DNA of 64,000 nt from CAZYSK01 sp964649415. GTDB taxonomy: Bacteria > Chloroflexota > Anaerolineae > B4-G1. Shown piece after piece: positions 7,466-16,079 of the stretch. A program made the position numbers and the translations under genes. Position 1 is the first letter of the stretch, and each line of letters begins with the position of its first letter. Location of the stretch: contig CAZYSK010000002.1 of assembly GCA_964649415.1 (NCBI GenBank), positions 91,535-155,534 on the forward strand, written 5' to 3'. The notes under the pieces were generated by a model. The model was not told the origin of the DNA. It was given only the letters and a program-made list of their open reading frames with translations, and made no database searches.

Positions 7466-9109
7466 TCAGCGCATCACAAGTGGCAAGAGCGACTGGCTTG
7501 TAGCCACCAGCAAAGCCCCCTCCGCGGTGTTGTTCGCCGGATTTACGTCTGCATCGTCCGTCTGCACCTGAACCGAGAAAGCATGTCGTCCCACGTCCAG
7601 GCTCTCCCAGGTGACCGTGACCACGGTGTAATCCGCACACCCCCCGAGACTTTGGGTAATCGCCTGTGGCGCACCGATGGGGCTGAAATCACCCGCGTCG
7701 TAGAACGTGACGGTGATCGGCCCCGTTGTGGCGACGTTACCCGCGTTGGATACCAACGCCTCCAGGGTGCCCGTAACCGGGTGCCCCCCGTACACCATGA
7801 CGCCTGGATCTCCCGATGCCCGCGCCGCCACCAGGTCGACCGTTGGAGTGAGCGCGTTGGTGTAGTCGCGGAAATACTCCCCGACGGTGCGCAGTGTATG
7901 AGTATCGGGATCAAAGAGCGTCCCACCCCACAACCACGGATCGCCATCCACGCTGAACCAGGCCCAGCGCTGGACCAGGCGGTTGTCATCGGCAGGATAG
8001 CCGATTGAAGCATCGGTATAGGTGCGGAAGAAATCGAACGTCCCCTGTATGAAGGCACCCACCCGCTCCGCCGAAAACTGCCGACCGTGCTCGTCGTAGT
8101 AATCCTCGGGAAAAAGCACGCCGTATTCCGTCACAATGAGCGGTTTGTCACGCTCGCCCTTGTCCGCCATCCACTGCCGAAACGCTATCATCCGCTGCTG
8201 GAAGATCGTCAGATCGTCGATTTGGCTGTACTCGTAGAGTATTCCCTCCATCACAGCGTCGAACACGTCGCCCCGCGGAATGCCCGCCCCCCATACCTCG
8301 TAACCGGGCTCCAGTGCCTGAGGATGGCTGGGGGAGATTTCCCGCAAGATGAAGGAATGGACGTTCCACACATCCACCGGCATGGTCGTCCCGTACTCCT
8401 GCCAGTAAGCATCCCACACCAAATCCAGGTACTGGAAGCGCAGGGGAGTAGGCTGCACAACACCCCCGATGGCGATCTGCGCCGTCGGATCGCGCCCCTT
8501 GATCACGCCATGCAGGTGATGGTAGGCACGTGCGTAGATCTCGGGCTCCAGATCGTTCTGGTATACGCGGCGATCCTGCTCGTTGCCGATCAGCCAGATA
8601 GCCCCCCCGTTCGCATCGGCGACGGTGTACAGCGTGCTGGTAGTGGGGTGAAAGGCATAGCCCTGGCCCACCTGCTCCAGGTGTACCAACTGGACGTACT
8701 CCGCCCCCCCAGGCTGGGCAGGGGACACCGCAGTGCTCCAGTCCAGGTACCAACCCACGTTCAGGTTCGCCACGTCGTACGCCGTCACATCCCCACCGAC
8801 CGTCACGCCATAGCGGCATAAGGGGTAGTGATCCTCCTGAGCAGAAGCAACGGAAACCGGAGGAGTGCGAACCGCGGAGGGCGGCTCCCCATCGTTTTCC
8901 TCGGCCACGGTACGAGGCCGGTCCATTTGGGTACTCGACGAGGCTTCCGCCTGTCCCGGAAGCACGGTGACGACGATCAGAGTCAACGCCAGTCCGCCGA
9001 CCAGGGCGACCAGCAGAAGCCATAGGCGTCGTTTGTAGGGGCCGGCAGGATGCCGGCGGTCCACAGTGCCATAGGGGCCGGCAGGATGCCGGCAGTCTAT
9101 CGTTGGCAT
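7466..9109 (-). CDS. Secreted clan-A-like glycoside hydrolase with CARDB-like C-terminal domain
   Basis: A strong Shine-Dalgarno (GGAGG, 8 bases before ATG 9107-9109) sets the start and gives 547 residues. Residues 27-56 are a signal anchor (KRRLWLLLVALVGG...), preceded by a stretch made wholly of two family B repeats. Residues about 115-400 look like a TIM-barrel hydrolase: WLIGNEQDR (Glu 177, acid/base position) and LIVTEYG (Glu 328, nucleophile position). From about 435 on, an Ig-like CARDB-type domain follows (VSNAGNVATTGPITVTFYDAG). The substrate is unknown; the two glutamates are assigned by pattern only. It lies in a run of secreted proteins with the GH at 9126 and the beta-propeller at 10578. 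Confidence 0.75.
   Translation of the reverse strand: MPTIDCRHPAGPYGTVDRRHPAGPYKRRLWLLLVALVGGLALTLIVVTVLPGQAEASSSTQMDRPRTVAEENDGEPPSAVRTPPVSVASAQEDHYPLCRYGVTVGGDVTAYDVANLNVGWYLDWSTAVSPAQPGGAEYVQLVHLEQVGQGYAFHPTTSTLYTVADANGGAIWLIGNEQDRRVYQNDLEPEIYARAYHHLHGVIKGRDPTAQIAIGGVVQPTPLRFQYLDLVWDAYWQEYGTTMPVDVWNVHSFILREISPSHPQALEPGYEVWGAGIPRGDVFDAVMEGILYEYSQIDDLTIFQQRMIAFRQWMADKGERDKPLIVTEYGVLFPEDYYDEHGRQFSAERVGAFIQGTFDFFRTYTDASIGYPADDNRLVQRWAWFSVDGDPWLWGGTLFDPDTHTLRTVGEYFRDYTNALTPTVDLVAARASGDPGVMVYGGHPVTGTLEALVSNAGNVATTGPITVTFYDAGDFSPIGAPQAITQSLGGCADYTVVTVTWESLDVGRHAFSVQVQTDDADVNPANNTAEGALLVATSQSLLPLVMR
9034..9100. repeat. Two family B hairpins inside the 5' end of the hydrolase gene
   Basis: Two copies of GCCGGCAGGATGCCGGC, each with GTAGGGG or ATAGGGG as the left foot, sit directly after the start codon of the hydrolase gene. 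They are translated as two RHPAGPY-like blocks ahead of the hydrophobic signal segment. The ribosome-binding site and ATG lie just outside the repeats. Confidence 0.9.
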
Positions 9110-9125
9110 GTTCCTATCCTCCCGA

Positions 9126-10565
9126 TTACGGCAGCACGCGCACGAATGCAGGGCTAGGGCCAACGTTGACAGTCACCAGACCGTCTGCTGTGCCATCATC
9201 TCCGTCGTTAACGCTGCTCTGCGACCCGTACTTGGCCACGACCAGGGCTGCCGAACCCTCGAAGGTCACCGAACGAGTCGCTTCGTCCTTCATCCACACC
9301 ACGTAGACATCCTGGCCATGATCGACAAACGCGTAGCCCTCCGCCTGGGTGTAGCCCAGTTCGCCAGCCGACATCGCGCCGACGAACAGAGCGCCTCCCA
9401 ACTGCTCGGCCGTCGTTCGGAAAGCATAGAAGGAAGACTTACGCTGCCAGGATGGGTCAAGCAGTCCATATAGATAGGGGTACCCGTCGGTGATGTCGCG
9501 CAGCGCGAACCACGTCGTGTAGTCCAGGTCCGCCGCCATCGTCCAGACGAAGGACTTGACCACGTACCGGCTCTGGGTTTCGTCGCTGCCCCCCCGGCTG
9601 ATATCGCTGTGTTCCCCGATTTCCGTACAGACGATGGGCATACTCAGCCCATACCCCGAGAGCATAGACCGGAAGTAGGCCGTCTTTCCGATCAACTCAC
9701 GCCCGTAAGGCTCCCACACGTCCGCAAAACCCGGGTAATAGTGGAAATTGAACACATCGATGTAGTCCCCGCCACCGGCCGTGAGGAAGTCGTCCAGGAA
9801 CTGGCGCACGTACGGATTGCCCGGATCGTCCTCGCGAAAGCGCTCGTAGGCCAATCCACCAATGAGGAGCTTGGCCGCCGGATTCGCAGCCTTCACAACG
9901 GGGTAGACCTGGCGAAAGAGATCGGCGTATTCCACGCCGTAGTCGCCCCAGAAGCCATATCCGGCCTCGGCCAGGAAGATGGAAGCCCCATCGGGTTCAT
10001 TGTACAGTTCCCAGTGCTGGATCACCGGGGAACCCGCGGCATCCATGTATCCATCCCCATCATAGCGCTCCGCCGCTGCCTGCATGAGCTCCACGAAATC
10101 CGCCACGTGCTCTGGATATAGTGGGCCTCCCGCATACTCGGCCGCCCACGAGGGGTTGCCGTGGACCGTGGCGACGACCGACACACCTGCCGAGGTAGCG
10201 CTGGACACCTCACTGTCCCAGCGGCTCCAGTCGAAATACTCAGGCGTGGTATCCACGGGCTCGACGCTGCTCCACGCAAACGCAAGCCGCACCCACTGAG
10301 CCCCCATAGCCTGGATCTCGTCCAGGCCGTTTTCGCTGTTCACCGGCCAATAGGTGATCACGCCGAAGACGGGAGGCGGAGAATCGTTGGAGACCAGTGG
10401 GAGGAACACCCGCGGCTGCACCAGAGTTGCACGTCGGGATGGCGCTGACACCTGTAGGGGCGGTTCGCGAACCGCCCCTACGCCGGGCACACCAGACGTC
10501 ATCACAATCAGCCCCGCCAGCACAGCCGACAGGGCAATCTGCATCACAGTCTTACGTAGCTTCAT
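9126..10565 (-). CDS. Secreted glycoside hydrolase, GH39/clan GH-A-like
   Basis: The second of two close ATGs (10563-10565) has AAGG six bases upstream and is preferred, giving 479 residues. Residues 1-32 are a signal peptide. The barrel motifs are clear: WELYNEPDG has the acid/base Glu after Asn (Glu 190), and PIVCTEIGEHSD has the likely nucleophile (Glu 315). FNFHYYPGF also fits clan GH-A. The closest pattern known to me is GH39/GH5-type polysaccharide hydrolases such as PslG, which trim exopolysaccharide during export; that role would suit this locus but is inference. A perfect 28-bp palindrome is translated just after the signal peptide (VREPPLQ). Confidence 0.82.
   Translation of the reverse strand: MKLRKTVMQIALSAVLAGLIVMTSGVPGVGAVREPPLQVSAPSRRATLVQPRVFLPLVSNDSPPPVFGVITYWPVNSENGLDEIQAMGAQWVRLAFAWSSVEPVDTTPEYFDWSRWDSEVSSATSAGVSVVATVHGNPSWAAEYAGGPLYPEHVADFVELMQAAAERYDGDGYMDAAGSPVIQHWELYNEPDGASIFLAEAGYGFWGDYGVEYADLFRQVYPVVKAANPAAKLLIGGLAYERFREDDPGNPYVRQFLDDFLTAGGGDYIDVFNFHYYPGFADVWEPYGRELIGKTAYFRSMLSGYGLSMPIVCTEIGEHSDISRGGSDETQSRYVVKSFVWTMAADLDYTTWFALRDITDGYPYLYGLLDPSWQRKSSFYAFRTTAEQLGGALFVGAMSAGELGYTQAEGYAFVDHGQDVYVVWMKDEATRSVTFEGSAALVVAKYGSQSSVNDGDDGTADGLVTVNVGPSPAFVRVLP
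10454..10481. repeat. Perfect 28-bp palindrome with GTAG foot (family G), in frame
   Basis: The sequence starts GTAGGGGCGG, has TCGCGA at its centre and ends CCGCCCCTAC, a perfect dyad of 14 + 14 bases. It lies at codons about 30-40 of the secreted glycoside hydrolase, at the signal peptide junction. The GTAG foot is shared with families B and D of this window. Confidence 0.95.
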
Positions 10566-10577
10566 AGACATCCTTGA

Positions 10578-11792
10578 TTATCGCAGCACGACCGGAAGAC
10601 TGACCCTATACCAGGTGTCGGCCACGAACCACACCACGTCGTTCGCGTCGACGTCCAGCCCCTGGACGTGGGCGTGCTGCAGCGGCACGGGGAACTCGGT
10701 GAACGTGCGGGTCGAGTTAGCCAGCCGGCCGATCTTCCCGCCCAACTGCTCGCCGAACCAGACATCCCCGTTCGAGTCCAGGTCCAGGTTGTAGGGGCGG
10801 CTGTTGGTGGTCGGGACGGTGTAGCGCAGCCCCCACTCAAGTGTGCTGACGATAAACAGGGAAACGTGATTCCCGCGCAACTCCGTGAACCACAGGCTAG
10901 ACCCCCCCGAACCTGAGGCAAGCATGGACGGATAGCCTATCGAATCGAGAGCACCTGTAGGATACACATCGGGAACGGACGGCTTGAGCCGAACTATGCG
11001 CTCTGCGTTGCCTAGTATGGCCCAGATCTTGTCGTTTTCCTGGGCCAGCACGCCAGCAAGTCCCTTGTCTGCATACTCAACGTAAAACTCGCGCACGTGA
11101 AAATCGGTCGTTGAAGTGACGACCAGTTGGCCGATGTGATCGGTGGCGCGCTCGGTGAACCAGATCGAGCCGTCGGGCGCGATATCCAGGTCCACAGGAG
11201 CGACGTCTGTCGTAGAAATCGGAAACTCGTGCGTGATCCCGGTGGACGCATCTACGTATCCAATCCGGCTCCGCCCGTTCTCTGTAAACCAGGCATCGCC
11301 CGAGCTGTCAACGACGACATTCAGCGGCCGGCTGCCCGCCGGCAGACCGTACTCCTGGAAGATGTAATCTGCGGTACTGGTGTAGACCAGGCGGCCAATC
11401 TGGTCCGCGCCGGACTCGGCAAACCAGACCTCTGTGGTAGAGGGCCCATTGTAGACAGCGAGACCGTCAGGCGCGGCGCCCACCGTGGGAACCGTGAAAG
11501 CGTTGAACGTCTGCAACGTGGGGGTGAACCGGAAAACGTAAGAAACCCGATAGTCGCTGTCGGCAGCCAGCGCAGCCCCCCCCAGAGGCCCTTCGACGAC
11601 CGAGGCCTCTGCCCTGGTCCATAGCAGGACAGCGCCCACCAGCACAAATCCAACCGTTACACTGAAGAGCACACAGATCCTTTTCGTCAGACGGGTAGCG
11701 AAGCGACTCCTTTGCGTCAGAAGAGTAGCGAAGCGACTCATTCTGCACACACGCTGCCCCCACCCGGGCCTAGAACGATGCTCAGTAACCAT
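10578..11792 (-). CDS. Membrane-anchored or secreted Vgb-like beta-propeller protein
   Basis: AAGGAGG lies 7 bases before ATG 11790-11792, giving 404 residues. A hydrophobic segment at about 48-70 is a signal anchor. The rest has repeated blades ending in WFTE-type motifs (VWFAESGADQIGRL, AWFTENGRSRIGYV, IWFTERATDHIGQL, LWFTELRGNHVSLF, VWFGEQLGGKIGRL), as in virginiamycin B lyase and related streptogramin-lyase-type propellers. Five to six blades are visible. The fold is clear, but antibiotic lysis is not implied. Before the anchor the N-terminus contains SRFATLL and SRFATRL in tandem, encoded by a repeat (11688-11745). The gene ends 12 bases before the GH39-like start, so they are probably co-transcribed. 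Confidence 0.8.
   Translation of the reverse strand: MVTEHRSRPGWGQRVCRMSRFATLLTQRSRFATRLTKRICVLFSVTVGFVLVGAVLLWTRAEASVVEGPLGGAALAADSDYRVSYVFRFTPTLQTFNAFTVPTVGAAPDGLAVYNGPSTTEVWFAESGADQIGRLVYTSTADYIFQEYGLPAGSRPLNVVVDSSGDAWFTENGRSRIGYVDASTGITHEFPISTTDVAPVDLDIAPDGSIWFTERATDHIGQLVVTSTTDFHVREFYVEYADKGLAGVLAQENDKIWAILGNAERIVRLKPSVPDVYPTGALDSIGYPSMLASGSGGSSLWFTELRGNHVSLFIVSTLEWGLRYTVPTTNSRPYNLDLDSNGDVWFGEQLGGKIGRLANSTRTFTEFPVPLQHAHVQGLDVDANDVVWFVADTWYRVSLPVVLR
11688..11745. repeat. Tandem GTAGCGAAGCGACTC repeat (family F) in a coding start
   Basis: Two copies of a 30-bp unit (CGTCAGA, then GTAGCGAAGCGACTC) are tandem and in frame in the beta-propeller gene. A related copy at about 21468-21500 encodes the C-terminus of the small membrane protein. 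A 30-bp unit keeps the frame. Confidence 0.8.
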
Positions 11793-11916
11793 GTGACAAC
11801 CTCCTTACCTTGACGCAGCTTCTTAAAGCAACGATCCTGCCCCGAAGCCAGAGCAGGAACAGGCAAAGCGATCCAAATTCATCCCGCTAGACTAGACAGG
11901 CCAGGCAGCTACCCCA

Positions 11917-12549
11917 TCATCGCCTTCGAACCATCATGAGGATGAGAAAGCCGACTAATGCCATCGCCGCACCCAGGTAGGCGTGGGCACTCGCCCCCCC
12001 GGCATCCGGCAGGAGCGCCTTCGGTGGTCTCGCAGCAACGACTGTCTCGCCCGAAGCAGCCGATGTGGAAGCCGGCGACTTCCCTGCCGTAGCCTGCTGG
12101 AGCCCGGCTAAGGCCTCTTGTCCATCCGGCTTGATCTCCAGCGCGCGATTGAACTGCGCCACCGCTCCATCGGTGTCCCCGCCCTCCAGGAGCTGGCGGC
12201 CCTTGGCGACGTGGGCGGCGTAGAGTTTGTCAACCAAATCACCGTAGTTAGGGTCCATCGTTAGCATCTGGTTGATGATGTCTATCACCCGCTGCCAATC
12301 GGCCGACGCCCAGGCCGCGTTCAGAGACTCCTCCAATTGCGCCAGGCTCGGACCAGCAGGCGCTGGCTCCGAGTCATCCGAGGAAGTCTCGGGCGGGGGC
12401 GGGGGTTCCGTGGGTGGAGGCACCGGGGTACGCGTCGGCACTGTCTGTCGCTCCAGGCTCTGCCCCGGCGCTGCCCACAGGTCCGGTCCGGTGGACAGTG
12501 CCAGCACCAGCACCACCAATGCCACGACCAATAACGTGCTTTTCTTCAT
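11917..12549 (-). CDS. Surface TPR-like protein with sortase-like C-terminal signal
   Basis: GGAGG lies 5 bases before ATG 12547-12549, giving 210 residues. Residues 1-27 are a signal peptide (MKKSTLLVVALVVLVLALS). A Pro-rich segment follows (PVPPPTEPPPPPETSSDD), then about 100 residues with two TPR-like helical pairs (WQRVIDIINQMLTMDPNYGD and KGRQLLEGGDTDGAVAQFNRALEIKPD, abridged). The C-terminus is LPDAGG, a 20-residue hydrophobic segment and RRR, the layout of a sortase sorting signal with LPDAG in place of LPXTG. It may be anchored to the cell surface. No sortase is in the window. It lies upstream of the beta-propeller gene on the same strand. Confidence 0.72.
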   Translation of the reverse strand: MKKSTLLVVALVVLVLALSTGPDLWAAPGQSLERQTVPTRTPVPPPTEPPPPPETSSDDSEPAPAGPSLAQLEESLNAAWASADWQRVIDIINQMLTMDPNYGDLVDKLYAAHVAKGRQLLEGGDTDGAVAQFNRALEIKPDGQEALAGLQQATAGKSPASTSAASGETVVAARPPKALLPDAGGASAHAYLGAAMALVGFLILMMVRRR

Positions 12550-12670
12550 CAATTCCTCCAACACAAGCCTCCACAAACGAGCACCGACCCGCCGGGCAAG
12601 CCCAACGGCGGCTAGATTGTACCACATCTCACAGAAGAGTCCAGCAGGCGGCCTGGGCCGCTGTGCACGC

Positions 12671-13696
12671 TCATTGCCCAAACAAGCCCGGGTCCTCGTC
12701 TATCCATTTCCACAGGCGTTCTATGCCATCCCGCACAGACACCGCGGGACGCCATCCCAGTTCCCGCTCCGCCTTGCGGATGTCGCTGACGTAGACGAGC
12801 TGATCTCCGGGTCGCCAGTCGGAGTACGTAGCCGGGATAGGGTGTCCAGCCATGCTTTCCAACAGGGGACGGAACTCAGACCAGATAGACATCGTGTTCT
12901 CCGGCCCACCACCGATGTTGTAGATACAGCCGGCTGCTACGTCGATCTGCGCTGCAGCCGCCTCATAGGCAGCGATCAAGTCCTCGATCCACAGCACGTC
13001 GCGTACCTGCTTGCCATCCCCGTAGATCGTGATTGGCCAGCCCAGTCTTGCAGCGATGCAGAGATAGGCCACCCATCCCTGGTCCTCAACGCCGAATTGT
13101 CGTTCGCCGTAGATACATGACTGGCGGAACACGACGGTGCGCAGGCCGTAGATCCGGGCGTAGTCCCGAGTGTATTGATCACCGCAGCCCTTGGAACAGC
13201 CGTAGGGAGAGTGAAAATCGAGAGGCTGTTCTTCCGACACACCGAGCGGCAAGTCGCGATAGCGGTAACTCGTCTCGCCTTCAGCGATGGCCACCTCCTC
13301 CATGCCGCCGTATACCTTGTTGGTAGAGGCATAGAAGACGGCGGCCTGGGGGGCCACGGATCGCACGGCTTCCAGCACGTTGAGCGTGCCCAGCGCGTTG
13401 ACCTCGAAGTCCTCGCGCGGGTCCACGACGGAGGTCGTGACCGCAACCTGACCTGCCATGTGATACACCCGTTCGGTGTCGGACGGCATGGCAACCCGGA
13501 GCGCGTCAAAATCCCGAATGTCGGCCTTCACAAAGGACAAGCGATCCCCATATCGATCCCGCAGCCAGGCCAGATTGTCCTCCGTGCCTTTCCGGGACAG
13601 GTTATCGAAAACGATCACGTGGTCTCCCTGACTCAAGTGGTGATTGGCCAGGTTACAGCCGATGAAACCGGCACCGCCGGTAACGAAGCATCTCAT
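12671..13696 (-). CDS. CDP-paratose 2-epimerase-like NAD-dependent sugar epimerase
   Basis: GAGGAGG upstream of ATG 13694-13696 sets a 341-residue protein. The Rossmann motif is GGAGFIG (7-13) and the SDR catalytic pair is Tyr 165 and Lys 169 in SPYGCSK. The block AGQVAVTTSVVDPREDFEVN, followed by ASTNKVYGG and QPLDFHSPYGCSKG, matches CDP-paratose 2-epimerases (RfbE/TyvE), which make CDP-tyvelose. The other genes of that pathway (CDP-glucose pyrophosphorylase, 4,6-dehydratase, E1/E3, paratose synthase) are not seen here, so the real substrate may be another NDP-hexose. It presumably provides a sugar nucleotide to the glycosyltransferases of the locus. Confidence 0.85.
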   Translation of the reverse strand: MRCFVTGGAGFIGCNLANHHLSQGDHVIVFDNLSRKGTEDNLAWLRDRYGDRLSFVKADIRDFDALRVAMPSDTERVYHMAGQVAVTTSVVDPREDFEVNALGTLNVLEAVRSVAPQAAVFYASTNKVYGGMEEVAIAEGETSYRYRDLPLGVSEEQPLDFHSPYGCSKGCGDQYTRDYARIYGLRTVVFRQSCIYGERQFGVEDQGWVAYLCIAARLGWPITIYGDGKQVRDVLWIEDLIAAYEAAAAQIDVAAGCIYNIGGGPENTMSIWSEFRPLLESMAGHPIPATYSDWRPGDQLVYVSDIRKAERELGWRPAVSVRDGIERLWKWIDEDPGLFGQ

Positions 13697-14068
13697 TGTC
13701 TTCCTCCTCAATCCATTGTCACAGCCGCCCGATCTGCGAAACATCCGTTCTCCATCACCTCGGCTCGTCTTGATCCACGGCCAGGCTCTCGGACGGCGCT
13801 TCGATCCGCCGCCGGGTATCGCGGACCCGAGGATCAGTTGGCGGGTCGTCGTTCACTTGAGCTCGGACACGCTCTCGAGTCTTGACAAAGCACCCGCCGG
13901 GCTCCGACCACGACGACAGAGAGAGGTCCGCGGACGCAGCCGACCGCAGACGGTCGGGATCAATGTCCGCCCTGGCCTGGAAGGGCGTCTGAGCAGAGCG
14001 AGTACCAGAGGCCAATCACAAGGGGCAGCGCCTACGTTGAGACAGACCCGCGTGACCGGCGCACGCGC
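13697..14068. other. Intergenic stretch with a family C element
   Basis: No gene is supported in these 372 bases. Positions 13925-13970 hold a family C element (GGTCCGCGGACGCAGCCGAC followed by a CGACCGCAGACGGTCG hairpin and a tail ending ATGTCCGC). Copies of the same element occur in frame in six genes of this window. A short open frame on the minus strand here has no recognisable content and was not called. Confidence 0.7.
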
Positions 14069-16036
14069 TCATTCGCCGACCGTGTAGACGACCTCCACGG
14101 ACATATCGGCATCAAGACTCATGTCGCAGGTTACCATCTCCCCGTCGCCCCGACAAGAGGACGGAGAGGCTTGCACGAGGTGTGTGCCGGGCGGGAGGGC
14201 AAGCGTCAGCGATACCGGCGTGCTATCCGTGCCCGGCTGCTTCTGGATCAAGAGCGCGTAATGCCATTGACCATCGCTCAGCCTGGCAATAGACGGCAGA
14301 TCGTAGCTGAGGCGCGTCGTCAGCGTCTGGCCGTACTCGACGACGAAGAATTGAGCGAAGACCGTCTTGCCCGCCTCGTCGGGAAGCGTGACCGCCCGGC
14401 CGTGGTCGGACTCACCACGGAGGAGATACTCACCTGGGGTCGGGTGTGGCGTGGACGCACGCAACACACTGCCGGCGGGCACATACACGCGCGCATAATC
14501 GTAGTAGCAGCGGTGCATGATGGCCTCGTATGCCAGACCGCTGGCATACGCCGGCTGATGCTCACAACGCACACCCGGCTTCTGGCCTTGATGTTCGTAG
14601 GTCACCACCATGTCAGCGGCGGCCGTCCCGTCGGCGCGCAAGGACACGCGATAGTCCATGCGCTCACTGACCAGCGGATTGACCTTGTTGAAACCTAGAT
14701 TCGCATCAACGACCATCAGGTAGTCACCTTCGCTCTCTCGCAACGCGCCATCCCAGCCAGTCTCCGCCAGCGCATCGGCTACGTCCTCGCCTTCAATGAA
14801 AATCAGCAAGTGACGGCCCTCCAGTGCGCGGTACAAGGCCCAGGCGACCTGAACCCAGTCCACGCTGCCGGGGTCGCCCTCGACACGCGTCAGAAGAGCG
14901 GCAGCCAATTGCCCCATGAACTCCTTGCGGCTGAAGACCCAGTCCGCTGTCACCCCAGCTTCGCCGGGATTCCAGACCTCGCGCATGAACTGGCGCACGT
15001 TGTCCGCCGTCACCGGGTCCGCCACACCTGGCAACTGGATCTCACCGAATCCCGCCAGCAGCAGTTCCAGCACGCGCTGATCGAGCGCCACGACACCGTC
15101 GACCGAGACCTCCTGGCCGTACTCATACAGATCAGCCGCCTGGCGTGCCGAGCTCGGGAAGTCCGGATACCAATTCGCATCGCGGAACAGCCACAGCTCC
15201 GACCCCATATAGTGGAACAAGGGCTCTGGTGGCTCAGAATACGGCTTGTTCAAATAGTCATCCACGACATACGCGTCACCAAAACTCAAATCAGCGACCC
15301 GACCGCCGTCGAGCGTGAGCAGGCCGGCACCGCTGATGAACCCCCCACCCGGCCGCAACTCGTCTTCGTTCTGTGCCAAGACCAGGTAGGTTCGCGGCGC
15401 GTCCATGCCCAGCAGATCAGGAGCCACCGTCGCGACCTTCAGTCCTGCCCACAGCAATGGCAGCCCCCGGTCCAACACGGCGGTCCTTTCCGCGAACCAC
15501 GGGGAGAGAGAGCCTGGATCCACCTGCGCCCAGGCGTGCCGGGCCCGATCCGCCTCCGCCAGTGCCCGCTCCATGCCGGGCTGCGCATCGGCCAGAAGGC
15601 GGGCCATGGACTCCGACGAGAAACCCTCCGGGACCAGGTTGCCTTCCCCGGAAGCCGCCAACAGCGGCGTGAAGGCATCACACGCAATCACCCCCGCCTC
15701 GCCCAGGCTGTCAGCCACAGTCAACAGGTGGGGAGCGGCCTGCAGGTCTCCGCCAACCCTCGGCACCCACCCCAGTCCTGGGGCAAGCTCCACCAAGAAT
15801 CCGCTCCGGCGTCGCAGTTTGGCTACGTCATCCCGTAGATCCCGCACCAGGTCACAAGCAGCCGCAGGCTCCACAGCCGCTGGCGCGTCTGCCAGGGCCT
15901 GTGCCTGGGCCAGATGTCTCCGCAGCGACAGGGCAGCCTGGGCCAACAGTCCTCCCCAGACAAGGAGCAGTATCCCTCCTAGAAGTACCAGCGCCCAGAC
16001 TACGCGCCGCAATCCCAACGTCGGCCGATTGACCAT
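14069..16036 (-). CDS. DUF4012 domain membrane-anchored protein
   Basis: The 655-residue protein has one N-terminal membrane anchor (residues 10-37) and a large extracellular part. The DUF4012 hallmark is present: RTYLVLAQNEDELRPGGGF followed by SGAGLLTLDGGRV. DUF4012 proteins are found in Actinobacteria and Chloroflexota surface polysaccharide loci; their biochemical role is not established as far as I know. The downstream half includes a predicted beta-rich C-terminal region (about 480-655). It lies between the DUF2723 protein and the epimerase on the same strand and probably acts at the cell surface in glycan assembly or attachment. Confidence 0.85.
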   Translation of the reverse strand: MVNRPTLGLRRVVWALVLLGGILLLVWGGLLAQAALSLRRHLAQAQALADAPAAVEPAAACDLVRDLRDDVAKLRRRSGFLVELAPGLGWVPRVGGDLQAAPHLLTVADSLGEAGVIACDAFTPLLAASGEGNLVPEGFSSESMARLLADAQPGMERALAEADRARHAWAQVDPGSLSPWFAERTAVLDRGLPLLWAGLKVATVAPDLLGMDAPRTYLVLAQNEDELRPGGGFISGAGLLTLDGGRVADLSFGDAYVVDDYLNKPYSEPPEPLFHYMGSELWLFRDANWYPDFPSSARQAADLYEYGQEVSVDGVVALDQRVLELLLAGFGEIQLPGVADPVTADNVRQFMREVWNPGEAGVTADWVFSRKEFMGQLAAALLTRVEGDPGSVDWVQVAWALYRALEGRHLLIFIEGEDVADALAETGWDGALRESEGDYLMVVDANLGFNKVNPLVSERMDYRVSLRADGTAAADMVVTYEHQGQKPGVRCEHQPAYASGLAYEAIMHRCYYDYARVYVPAGSVLRASTPHPTPGEYLLRGESDHGRAVTLPDEAGKTVFAQFFVVEYGQTLTTRLSYDLPSIARLSDGQWHYALLIQKQPGTDSTPVSLTLALPPGTHLVQASPSSCRGDGEMVTCDMSLDADMSVEVVYTVGE

Positions 16037-16079
16037 AGTATTCCCCAGCAGTCAGGTTCCTTTCCGAAAACTCAGCACT

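Noticed and set aside
10578..11792. Streptogramin resistance (virginiamycin B lyase)
   Set aside because: Only the propeller fold is shared; the protein has a signal anchor and lies in a glycan locus, so antibiotic lysis is not supported.
13755..14015. Small minus-strand gene in the epimerase/DUF4012 gap
   Set aside because: The frame is mostly family C repeat and charged low-complexity sequence without a ribosome-binding site.
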